DNA from: Candidatus Methylospira mobilis
GTDB taxonomy: Bacteria; Pseudomonadota; Gammaproteobacteria; Methylococcales; Methylococcaceae
DNA length: 64,000 nt
Assembly (NCBI RefSeq): GCF_009498235.1
Contig: NZ_CP044205.1
Coordinates: 181,716 to 245,715, forward strand
Reading direction: 5' to 3'
The translations under genes and the position numbers were made by a program. Under the pieces are notes generated by a model. That model was given only the letters and a program-made list of their open reading frames with translations, did not search any database and had not been told where the DNA came from. Positions 7,843-15,172 of this stretch are shown here, in pieces; within the stretch, counting starts at the first letter, position 1, and every line of letters starts with the position of its first letter.

Positions 7843-7925
7843 TCAGCCCCGCTGAAGCGGGGAACATGTCAGTGCTGAGTCTCCATTGGAAGAGCAACCT
7901 GGTTCATCCCCGTTACGGGGAACTT
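7839..7925 (-). ncRNA. crRNA-like RNA: degenerate repeat, 32-nt pseudo-spacer, degenerate repeat (CreA/CreR-like)
   Basis: On the minus strand, 7925-7900 is a degenerate copy of the array repeat: it keeps GTTCCCC and the whole 3' part GGGGATGAACC but has a 3-nt shorter loop. 7899-7868 is a pseudo-spacer of exactly 32 nt, the array's spacer length. 7867-7839 is a second degenerate repeat (TGTTCCCCGCTTCAGCGGGG, diverged 3' part). A promoter is placed so that transcription starts at the first repeat, and a terminator follows the second. Both repeats keep the Cas6e-type hairpin. The pseudo-spacer partly matches a nearby site (7956-7987). This is the repeat-spacer-repeat plan of CreA/CreR regulatory RNAs that guide Cascade to a promoter without cleavage. 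The structure is seen in the sequence; the function is inferred. Confidence 0.78.
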
Positions 7926-7929
7926 TTAT

Positions 7930-7959
7930 ATGATAACATCGAGCATTGAGTCTCGACAA
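7930..7959 (-). promoter_or_regulatory. Promoter of the crRNA-like RNA
   Basis: On the minus strand TTGTCG (7959-7954) and TATCAT (7935-7930) are separated by 18 bp. The -10 differs from consensus at one base. The predicted start, about 7 nt downstream, falls at 7923-7925, the first base of the degenerate repeat. The -35 lies inside the protospacer-like site 7956-7987. Confidence 0.6.
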
Positions 7960-7990
7960 TTATTGAATCCCCATTGGAAGATCAACCCTT
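7956..7990 (-). promoter_or_regulatory. Protospacer-like target of the pseudo-spacer, with AAG PAM
   Basis: Minus strand 7987-7956 aligned with the pseudo-spacer 7899-7868: positions 1-24 agree except at 6, 18 and 21; positions 25-32 mostly differ. The three bases 5' of position 1 (7990-7988) are AAG, the standard interfering PAM of E. coli type I-E. Cascade does not pair every sixth base (6, 12, 18...), so two of the three mismatches should cost nothing. The site lies between two divergent promoters. Confidence 0.72.
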
Positions 7991-7999
7991 TTAATTGTG

Positions 8000-8028
8000 T
8001 TGCGTTAAGCCTAAGTCCCCGCTATGAT
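8000..8028 (+). promoter_or_regulatory. Divergent promoter for the 45-aa peptide
   Basis: TTGCGT (8000-8005), exactly 17 bp, then TATGAT (8023-8028), one base from the -10 consensus. The start would be near 8035, giving a short leader with GAGG (8049-8052) before the ATG at 8061. The PAM side of the protospacer-like site ends 10 bp upstream of the -35. Confidence 0.55.
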
Positions 8029-8060
8029 GTCGCCACTCATCACACTGCGAGGCGGAATCT

Positions 8061-8198
8061 ATGGAAAAATTTGTGCGGCTCATTGCTTGGTTTCAGTCTG
8101 TGACTGTCAATAACGGCGTATACGGGTTGTTCGCAATGAGCCTGCTTGCGTTGATTCTGGCGCTGAGTCTGAGTCTAGTGCTGGTAATCAAATTATGA
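8061..8198 (+). CDS. 45-aa hydrophobic peptide, candidate CreT-like toxin
   Basis: Read directly: ATG at 8061, 45 codons, TGA at 8196-8198. It begins MEKFVRLIAWFQSVTVNNGV, and residues about 22-43 (GLFAMSLLALILALSLSLVL) form one strongly hydrophobic helix ending in IKL. A good Shine-Dalgarno GAGG lies 8 nt upstream, with a plausible promoter in front. Size and plan resemble toxic single-span peptides of type I TA systems. It is the only gene-like reading frame between the crRNA-like RNA and cas3, so I propose it as the toxin partner of a CreTA-like module. No homologue is recognised; it could instead be an ordinary small membrane protein. Confidence 0.6.
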   Translation: MEKFVRLIAWFQSVTVNNGVYGLFAMSLLALILALSLSLVLVIKL

Positions 8199-8243
8199 TT
8201 GATCGAGTGTCGCTGACGCGCTCCGCGACCGGCCAATTTAAGT

Positions 8244-8267
8244 ATACCTGTCAAAGTTGACAGGTAT
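8244..8267. promoter_or_regulatory. 24-bp operator-like inverted repeat upstream of cas3
   Basis: ATACCTGTCAA and TTGACAGGTAT are perfect 11-bp inverted arms with a 2-bp centre, typical of a dimeric repressor site. The right arm contains a consensus TTGACA (8257-8262), though no strong -10 lies 16-18 bp downstream. It is 88 bp before the cas3 start and is probably part of cas operon control. Only weak promoter-like sequence is seen in the rest of 8199-8354. Confidence 0.55.
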
Positions 8268-8354
8268 CGTGGCAGCTTGAAGTGCATTACCCTTACCCGG
8301 TTAAGCGCTCAGCAGACGATTGAGTGACCGAGATCAACAATATGGATAAAGGGA

Positions 8355-11114
8355 ATGACGTATCAAGACCGCGCGTATTTTTACTACTGGGGTAAGGCTG
8401 ATCCAGTTTGCCGGCTCGAACAAAAATGGCACCCACTTGCCTATCACTGCCTGGATGTGGCTGCTGTGGGCGTGGCGTATCTTGAGAAGTCTTCTCTACT
8501 TAAATCCTGCTGTGAGTTATTGAACTGTTCGGAACCGGCATTTTGGTCATGGTCGGCCTTTTTCCTGTCCTTGCACGACTTGGGCAAATTTAGCGAGGCG
8601 TTTCAGGCTCAGCGGCCGGATTTGATTCTGGAACTGCAAAAACGAGAACCGCACCCGAGCAAAATATACAGCGAGCGCCACGATTCTCTGGGCTTTTGGT
8701 TATGGGATGAGTATCTTGTTGATGAGGTGTTACTGAAAATAGGCATTGACGATACGCGTAGCACTCAGCGCGGCCTTAAGTGCTGGCTGTTGGCGGTAAC
8801 CGGGCATCATGGTATGCCGCCGAAACCAAGCGGCAATGCAGACAGTTTTTTTCGCAGGGAAGACAAGCAAGCTGCAGCCGACTTTGTGCAAGCGATGGCG
8901 GAGTTGTTACTCACAAAAGAAGCACGGTGTATTCCTTCCAGTCAGAATTTTAAAACAGCCGGCGAAATGCTGTCGTGGTGGTTTGCGGGAGTCACGGTAC
9001 TGGCCGACTGGCTCGGTTCGAATATCCGGTTTTTTCCCTATAGAAACCAGCCAACGGATTTGGAGCAATACTGGAAATATGCGCAAGGTCAGGCCACTGA
9101 AGCATTGGCCCATGCCGGGGTTTCACCCTCCGCTATCGAAAAAGGGCGTTCTCTCAATGATTTGTTTCGGAAGATTCAAGACGCATCGCCATTACAGCAA
9201 TGGGCAGTCTCGGTAGAAATTCCGCAAGCCCCGCAAATTTATTTGCTGGAAGATGTGACAGGAGCCGGGAAAACCGAAGCCGCGATGATGCTGGCTTATC
9301 GGTTGATGGAGCAAGGCTTCGCGGAAGGCTTTTTTATTGGCTTGCCGACGATGGCGACAGCCAATGCCATGTACAAGCGCGTGGCCGAGGTCTATCAAAA
9401 GCTCTTTGCCGACAAAACCCATTTAGTGCTCGCGCACGGTCATAAAAAACTGGTGGAAGACTTCGCCGCATCAATCTTACCCCCTGATACCCCCGAACAG
9501 GATCGTGCGCAGCTTGATGAAACCGCTTCGGCACGTTGCAGTGCGTGGCTGGCTGACCATAGCAAACGTGCATTGCTGGCATCAGCCGGAATAGGAACCA
9601 TCGACCAGGCTCTGCTGGCTGTTTTGCACAGCAAACACCAGTCACTCCGCCTGTTGGGCTTGTTCAACAAGGTGCTGATAGTCGATGAGGTACATGCCTG
9701 CGATGCCTATATGCAAGGCGTGCTGGAAGTATTGCTGGAGTTCCATGCGCGCACTAACGGCCCGGTGATTTTATTGTCAGCCACATTGCCCAGTCGCATG
9801 AAACAAGCCTTGCTCAACGCCTATGCCAAAGGGCGCAATCAAGTCTCCGCGCCTGCGTTGCAGTCAGCGGCCTACCCGCTGGCGACATGCTGGCATGAGG
9901 GGCAAACCCTATTACGGGAGGATGCCCTGGCATCCCGCTCCTGCGTTTCCCGCACAGTGCAGGTACATTACGAAGCCGATGACAAAAAGGTTTTTGCGCA
10001 CATCATTACAGCATTGCAACAAGGACTATGCGTGGGATGGATACGCAATACCGTAGCCGATGCGATGACCGCCTACCAGCGCCTATCCCAAACAATTTCG
10101 CCCGAAAAAATAACGCTGTTTCATGCACGTTTTGCGCTGGCGGATCGATTGGGCAAAGAAGAGCAAGTGCTTTCGTTTTTTGGTGAAAACAGTCAACAGC
10201 AGGATCGGCAAGGACGCTTGATGATCGCCACCCAGGTTGCAGAGCAATCCCTGGACGTGGATTTCGATGTGCTGATTACCGACCTTGCACCGATAGACCG
10301 TATCCTGCAACGGGCGGGACGTTTACAGCGTCATGTACGCGATGTGCAAGGCAATCGGCTGATTGCAGCGGATGCCAGGGATGAGCGGTCGGCCCCCTGT
10401 CTTTGGGTCTATGCTCCCGTCTGGACGGAACAGCCAAAGTCAGACTGGTACAGTGCCGTATTCGAAAAAGCGCAATATGTTTATGGTCATCATGGGCAAC
10501 TGTGGCTAACGGCAAAGGCGTTACAGAAAGGCAGCTTCACCATGCCGGTTGATGCCCGAAATCTGATTGAGGCCGTGTTTTCGGAAACAGAAATACTGCC
10601 CGTATCCCTCACGAAAAGCGCCTTGAAAGCAGAAGGGCAAGAAAGGTCCGAAGCCAGTTTGGCGCAGCTCAACACTTTGAAAATCGTCGGGGGTTACCAG
10701 CGCGGCGAAATTAACGACTGGTGGAGCGAAGCCAAAACACCCTCCCGCCTGGGCGAAGAAACGATGGAAGTCATGCTGGCAAAATGGGCCGATGGCGTGT
10801 TGCAGCCTTGGGCGGAAGGCGTGTGGACATACAGCATGGTAAAAGTTGCTGCCCGATGGCTGGCAAAGGTAGATCCTCCAGCCGATGAGAAGCAAAAAGC
10901 GGCTTATTTACATTTGCAGCAGACCTTGCCCAGCCAAGGTAAATGGTGTGTGTTGCTGCCATTGACGCAGCGTGCGGATGGCGTGTGGGAAGGTCAGGCG
11001 TGGACAGCCGGAAAGGAAAAATCGGAGAAAAAGCCGGAGCTTCTAAGCTGGCTTTACGATACGGATTTTGGTTTGCGGCTGGCGGAAGCTCAAAACGGAG
11101 AGGCGGAAGAATGA
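8355..11114 (+). CDS. cas3: CRISPR-associated nuclease-helicase Cas3 (type I-E)
   Basis: Cas3 is recruited to Cascade-bound DNA, nicks it and degrades it processively 3'-5'. The 919 residues carry an N-terminal HD nuclease: H26, H31 (HPLAYHCLDVAAVG), the HD pair H74-D75 (SLHDLGKF) and GHHG at 150-153. An SF2 helicase follows with Walker A GAGKT (303-307), DEVH (444-447), SAT (475-477) and a C-terminal arginine-finger region QRAGRLQRH. All catalytic motifs look intact. It is the first gene of the cas operon; its TGA overlaps the ATG of cas8e (ATGA, 11111-11114). AAAGGGA before the ATG is a close-spaced ribosome site. Confidence 0.96.
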   Translation: MTYQDRAYFYYWGKADPVCRLEQKWHPLAYHCLDVAAVGVAYLEKSSLLKSCCELLNCSEPAFWSWSAFFLSLHDLGKFSEAFQAQRPDLILELQKREPHPSKIYSERHDSLGFWLWDEYLVDEVLLKIGIDDTRSTQRGLKCWLLAVTGHHGMPPKPSGNADSFFRREDKQAAADFVQAMAELLLTKEARCIPSSQNFKTAGEMLSWWFAGVTVLADWLGSNIRFFPYRNQPTDLEQYWKYAQGQATEALAHAGVSPSAIEKGRSLNDLFRKIQDASPLQQWAVSVEIPQAPQIYLLEDVTGAGKTEAAMMLAYRLMEQGFAEGFFIGLPTMATANAMYKRVAEVYQKLFADKTHLVLAHGHKKLVEDFAASILPPDTPEQDRAQLDETASARCSAWLADHSKRALLASAGIGTIDQALLAVLHSKHQSLRLLGLFNKVLIVDEVHACDAYMQGVLEVLLEFHARTNGPVILLSATLPSRMKQALLNAYAKGRNQVSAPALQSAAYPLATCWHEGQTLLREDALASRSCVSRTVQVHYEADDKKVFAHIITALQQGLCVGWIRNTVADAMTAYQRLSQTISPEKITLFHARFALADRLGKEEQVLSFFGENSQQQDRQGRLMIATQVAEQSLDVDFDVLITDLAPIDRILQRAGRLQRHVRDVQGNRLIAADARDERSAPCLWVYAPVWTEQPKSDWYSAVFEKAQYVYGHHGQLWLTAKALQKGSFTMPVDARNLIEAVFSETEILPVSLTKSALKAEGQERSEASLAQLNTLKIVGGYQRGEINDWWSEAKTPSRLGEETMEVMLAKWADGVLQPWAEGVWTYSMVKVAARWLAKVDPPADEKQKAAYLHLQQTLPSQGKWCVLLPLTQRADGVWEGQAWTAGKEKSEKKPELLSWLYDTDFGLRLAEAQNGEAEE

Positions 11115-12760
11115 ATTTACTGGAAGAAAAATGGTTGCCTGTTCGTCGCAGCTCAGGGCAAGTGGACTGGATCGCGCCGCATCAAATCAGCGAGCCGGAT
11201 ATTGTGGCATTTGCAGCCAATCGGGCCGACTTCAACGGCGCACTGGCGCAATTGATGATCGGTTTGCTGCAAACCACCACGCCGATTGATGACGAAGATG
11301 TTTGGGACGGCTTTCTGGATAAACCGCCTACGACTGAAGTCCTGCAAAAATGGTTTGAACCTGCTGCCGAAGCGTTTTTGCTGAATGGCGAAGGTGCGCG
11401 ATTTATGCAGGATTTTAGCTTGACCGCAGCAGAAGGTGCGGAATGCACGATAGATGCGCTATTGATTGACGCTGCCGGTGGTTCGGCGATCGATAAAAAC
11501 ACTGACCACTTTGTCAAACGTGACACCATCAAGGCAATGTGTCCGCATTGTGTGGCGGCGGCTTTATTCACCTTGCAAACGAATGCGCCGGCAGGCGGCG
11601 CTGGACATCGCACCAGTTTACGCGGCGGCGGCCCTTTGACTACGCTGCTGGTTGCTACGCCATCACACTGCTTATGGCAGGATTTATGGCTCAATATCAA
11701 ACCGCAACGAAATTTCCTGCAACAGGGTGGCGATGCGCAAAAAACGGCAAAGCACTTTACCTTTCCGTGGTTGGCAGACATCAACCGGATACAACCCGCA
11801 GGCGGTGAAACGCAACCGCTGCAAGTGCATCCTCATCATGTGTTTTGGGCGATGCCGCGCCGCATTCGTGTTGATTTCACAGAGGTACAAACGGGGCAGT
11901 GCGACGTCTGCAAACGCGATTCGACACAACTGGTGCATCGTTATGTCACCAAACCACAGGGCTTGAATTACAAAGGCGTATGGCGGCATCCGTTTTCACC
12001 CTATTACGAAATCAAGGGCGACTGGTTACCTATGCATCCTCAACCGGGCGGCTTTAGTTATAAAAACTGGCTGGCGTGGGTGCTGGGGGTAAAGCAAGGG
12101 AAGAAATCAGTTCAAGCCGCCGGTATCGTTAATTATTTTTTGCAAGAGCGAAAAAAATATCAAAAGTCAGGTCAGTTCAGGCTTTGGGTGTTTGGCTATG
12201 ATATGGACAATATGAAACCCCGTTGCTGGTACGAAACCACCTTTCCTTTGTATGGCTTGGCAGAGGCCAAGCGAGCCACCCAGATTCAAAATCTTATCGC
12301 CAATAGAATCGAAGCCGCAGAACAAGCCGTTTTTTATGTGCGGCAAGCGGTCAAGCAGGCATGGTTTGGCGAGAGCGATCTGCGTGGCGATTTAAGTTTT
12401 GTGGATAAAGCATTTTGGGATGGCACGGAACCTGATTTTTATCGACAGCTAGAACACCTAATGAGTCAGGCGCGTACTGAATCCGGCATTGATCTGGATG
12501 ATGACAAGTTCATTATCGCCGTAGGCGAAACGTGGCTCAAAGTGCTGACCCAATGTGCGACGAAATTGTTTGATGTGGATATTGTCGGCGCAGGCCCTAT
12601 CGATCAGCAAGACCCGCGCCGTATTGCCGAGGCCTATAACGGGTTGCAAAGAAATTTAAAGGGCGATGCAATAAAAATCATCCTGCGTTTGCCTGTGAGC
12701 GAAAAGAAAAACAAGAACGCTAAATCAACCGCCAAGCAACAAGTTCAATCGTCACCGTAG
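11111..12760 (+). CDS. cas8e: Cascade large subunit Cas8e (CasA/Cse1)
   Basis: Recognises the PAM and recruits Cas3 in type I-E Cascade. The start is the ATG at 11111, overlapping the cas3 stop. The protein then begins MNLLEEKWLPVRRSSGQVDW, which matches the family N-terminus (E. coli CasA begins MNLLIDNWIPVR); a longer upstream frame is only the cas3 sequence in another phase. It has 549 residues, slightly longer than E. coli's. Two cysteine pairs, CPHC near residue 140 and CDVC near 262, fit the zinc site found in many Cas8e proteins. FGYDMDNMKPRCWYE lies in the C-terminal half near residue 361, before the predicted four-helix region. Confidence 0.95.
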   Translation: MNLLEEKWLPVRRSSGQVDWIAPHQISEPDIVAFAANRADFNGALAQLMIGLLQTTTPIDDEDVWDGFLDKPPTTEVLQKWFEPAAEAFLLNGEGARFMQDFSLTAAEGAECTIDALLIDAAGGSAIDKNTDHFVKRDTIKAMCPHCVAAALFTLQTNAPAGGAGHRTSLRGGGPLTTLLVATPSHCLWQDLWLNIKPQRNFLQQGGDAQKTAKHFTFPWLADINRIQPAGGETQPLQVHPHHVFWAMPRRIRVDFTEVQTGQCDVCKRDSTQLVHRYVTKPQGLNYKGVWRHPFSPYYEIKGDWLPMHPQPGGFSYKNWLAWVLGVKQGKKSVQAAGIVNYFLQERKKYQKSGQFRLWVFGYDMDNMKPRCWYETTFPLYGLAEAKRATQIQNLIANRIEAAEQAVFYVRQAVKQAWFGESDLRGDLSFVDKAFWDGTEPDFYRQLEHLMSQARTESGIDLDDDKFIIAVGETWLKVLTQCATKLFDVDIVGAGPIDQQDPRRIAEAYNGLQRNLKGDAIKIILRLPVSEKKNKNAKSTAKQQVQSSP

Positions 12761-12771
12761 AAGGAAAAATA

Positions 12772-13281
12772 ATGGAAGATAAAAAATCAACGCCGATCGA
12801 AGTTATTTTTGCCAAACCGTTATTTAATTGGTGGCAAGGTTTGGACGAAGATCGTGCCAGCCGTGCGGTGTTGCGTCGATGCGCGACGCTGGATGCCGTG
12901 ACGTTAAGCGACGCTTACCAGCATTTTTATCGTTATATGGTGGCTTGTGGCTGGCCTGAAAATGCCAGTGAACGGCAGAGGGACAAGCTGGCGGCCATTG
13001 CCGGATTATTGGCGCATGTTAAAACCGAAGACACGCAACGCCTGCCGATTAAAATGTCTGAACTGGCGGGTGACAGGCCTCTGGTATCGGAACTGCGTTT
13101 CCGCGATCTGCTCAAAGTTGAAACCACCGATGAGTTGTTTGATAGTTTGCGCCGTGTGCTACCGCTGATAGACAAAAAAGCGAATATTTATCTGCTGGCT
13201 AACGACGTCTATTTTTGGGGAGACAAGATCAAAAAGGACTGGGCCTACAGCTATCGTTGGCCTGTTAAACAGTCCGCCTGA
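12772..13281 (+). CDS. cas11: Cascade small subunit Cas11 (CasB/Cse2)
   Basis: An all-helical small subunit, two copies of which line the belly of type I-E Cascade and stabilise the displaced DNA strand. The 169 residues are within the family range. Recognisable parts are LFNWWQGLDEDRASRAVLRR near the N-terminus, the AAIAGLLAHVK helix, and LPIKMSELAGDRPLVSELRF then RDLLKVETTDELFDSLRRVL in the C-terminal half, which fit Cse2. It lies 11 bp after cas8e and 45 bp before the preferred cas7e start. Confidence 0.92.
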   Translation: MEDKKSTPIEVIFAKPLFNWWQGLDEDRASRAVLRRCATLDAVTLSDAYQHFYRYMVACGWPENASERQRDKLAAIAGLLAHVKTEDTQRLPIKMSELAGDRPLVSELRFRDLLKVETTDELFDSLRRVLPLIDKKANIYLLANDVYFWGDKIKKDWAYSYRWPVKQSA

Positions 13282-13326
13282 TTTCACAATCATGCCCTTT
13301 ACGAAATAATGCCCAAGGAGAAAAAC

Positions 13327-14397
13327 ATGTCCCGTTTTGTGCAATTACATATTCTGACCAGCTACCCGCCATCAAACCTGAACCGCGATGATACCGGTCG
13401 CCCCAAAACTGCGGTGATTGGCGACTGCACCCGTTTACGCATTTCTTCGCAAAGTCTGAAACGGGCTTGGCGTACTTCCGATATTTTTGAATCCGTGCTG
13501 AAAGGACATATTGGCACACGCACCAAAGAGAAGGGTGTCAGCGTTTATCAATCCCTGATCAAACAAGGCGTCAGCGAGAAAAATGCGCGTGAATGGGCGA
13601 AACTGATTGCCGGCCGGTTTGGCAAATTGAAGTCCGATAAAAAGACCGAAAACAACGAAGACCTGCACGTTGAACAACTGGTGCATTTCAGCCCTGAAGA
13701 AGAAAAAGCGATTGACGATCTGGTTACCCGATTGGTGGAGACAGCGACAGAGCCAACCGAGGATGATTTGAAACTGCTGCGCAAGCAGCACACCGCTGCG
13801 GATATTGCGATGTTTGGCCGTATGCTGGCTTCATCACCGGCCTTTAATACCGAAGCCGCCATACAGGTAGCGCATGCCATTACCGTACATAAAGCCGCCG
13901 TCGAAGATGACTATTTTATTGCCGTTGATGATCTCAATAGCGGCGAAGAGGACAAGGGAGCAGCGCATATTGGCGAGCTGGGTTTTGGCGCCGGCGTGTT
14001 TTATTTGTATATCTGCATTGACCGTGAACTGTTACAGAAAAACCTGGGGGACGACGCAGAGTTAACCCAAAAAGCCTTGACTGCCTTCGTGCAGGCAGTC
14101 GCCAAGGTATCGCCCACAGGTAAGCAAAACAGTTTTGCTTCGCGTGCCTATGCCGGTTTTGTGTTGGCGGAAAAAGGCGATCAGCAGCCGCGCAGTCTGG
14201 CGCAGGCTTTTCTCAAGCCGGTAAAACCCAATCCGGAAAAAGGCGAAGATACGATGACGCGCGCTATTAAAGAATTAACAAAACGGCGCGACAACTTCAA
14301 TGCCGTTTATGGCGATTGCGCCGATACCGCCGTATACTTTAATGTGGAAACAGGCGAAGGAAGCCTGAGCGATATAGCCAAATTCATCGCGGAATAA
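13327..14397 (+). CDS. cas7e: Cascade backbone subunit Cas7e (CasC/Cse4)
   Basis: Six copies form the Cascade backbone that holds the crRNA and flips out every sixth base. The conserved N-terminus FVQLHILTSYPPSNLNRDDT then GRPKTAVIGDCTRLRISSQS is clear, as are FGRMLASSPAFNTEAAIQVA and the C-terminal NFNAVYGDCADTAVYFNVET. I choose the ATG at 13327 (356 residues): AAGGAG lies about 8 nt before it and homologues start near this residue. An in-frame ATG at 13309 would add six residues and include the ribosome site in the coding sequence. Confidence 0.95.
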   Translation: MSRFVQLHILTSYPPSNLNRDDTGRPKTAVIGDCTRLRISSQSLKRAWRTSDIFESVLKGHIGTRTKEKGVSVYQSLIKQGVSEKNAREWAKLIAGRFGKLKSDKKTENNEDLHVEQLVHFSPEEEKAIDDLVTRLVETATEPTEDDLKLLRKQHTAADIAMFGRMLASSPAFNTEAAIQVAHAITVHKAAVEDDYFIAVDDLNSGEEDKGAAHIGELGFGAGVFYLYICIDRELLQKNLGDDAELTQKALTAFVQAVAKVSPTGKQNSFASRAYAGFVLAEKGDQQPRSLAQAFLKPVKPNPEKGEDTMTRAIKELTKRRDNFNAVYGDCADTAVYFNVETGEGSLSDIAKFIAE

Positions 14398-14402
14398 TCG
14401 CT

Positions 14403-15167
14403 ATGGAAACCCTGGTTTTTCAACTGCAAGCGCCCTTGTCCTCGTGGGGCGACGTGGCCGTGGGTGAATATCGCCCTAGTGCAGAATATCCGAGCCAGTC
14501 CGCGATACAAGGCTTGTTAGGTGCCGCATTGGGCATAGTGCGCGACGACGATGCGGCACAAACCTCATTGCGTACCGGCTATCGCCTAGCTGTGGGGGTA
14601 CTGAGTCAGGGGCGGTTGTTGCGCGATTACCATACTGCACAGGTTCCCGGACGTTCCGATCTAAAAAAGCGACCGCACTCGACGCGGCGAGACGAACTGT
14701 CATTACCTAAAACAGATCTCAACACCATTTTGTCGAGCCGAGATTATCGGCAGGACGCCGCCGCATTGGTGGCGGTGCAAACGGTGGCAAACGCGCCTTA
14801 TTCATTAACGCAGTTAGCCGAGGCGTTAAAGAAACCCAAATTTGTGCTGTATCTGGGGCGCAAGTCATGCCCGGTTGCAGCGCCGGTTTATCCGCGCGTG
14901 TTAAGCGCACTGACCATCAACGCGGCATTTACGGAGTACCTGCAACAATTGGCTGACTTGTGGCGACAGCAATTACCGAAATATATTGAACCAAACCATT
15001 TGGCAGTACAGAAAATTGCCTGGAGCGATGATTTCGGAACGGATGACTTATCGGTCATCGGTGTGCAGCGCAATTTTAGCATCACCCGTAAAGACCAGGT
15101 GATTACGCGCCAAGGCTGGCAGTTTGCAGACCGTAACGAACATATCGCTTTGCTGATGAAGGGATAA
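14403..15167 (+). CDS. cas5e: Cascade subunit Cas5e (CasD)
   Basis: Caps the 5' handle of the crRNA in Cascade. The 254-residue protein begins METLVFQLQAPLSSWGDVAV, the family's ferredoxin-like start, followed by EYRPSAEYPSQSAIQGLLGA and ALGI. The internal RDYHTAQVP and RRDEL segments and LYLGRKSCPVAAPVYP are also typical of Cas5e. It starts 5 bp after the cas7e stop and ends 5 bp before cas6e, so all Cascade genes are tightly packed in one operon. Confidence 0.95.
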   Translation: METLVFQLQAPLSSWGDVAVGEYRPSAEYPSQSAIQGLLGAALGIVRDDDAAQTSLRTGYRLAVGVLSQGRLLRDYHTAQVPGRSDLKKRPHSTRRDELSLPKTDLNTILSSRDYRQDAAALVAVQTVANAPYSLTQLAEALKKPKFVLYLGRKSCPVAAPVYPRVLSALTINAAFTEYLQQLADLWRQQLPKYIEPNHLAVQKIAWSDDFGTDDLSVIGVQRNFSITRKDQVITRQGWQFADRNEHIALLMKG

Positions 15168-15172
15168 ACGTC

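Noticed and set aside
7839..7925. Simple explanation as a decayed second CRISPR array
   Set aside because: Not fully excluded, but a relic would not be expected to keep an exact 32-nt spacer, a well-placed promoter and terminator, and a PAM-flanked seed match 60 bp away.
10943..11110. Upstream extension of cas8e
   Set aside because: It overlaps the end of cas3. The family N-terminus and the ATGA overlap both point to the ATG at 11111.
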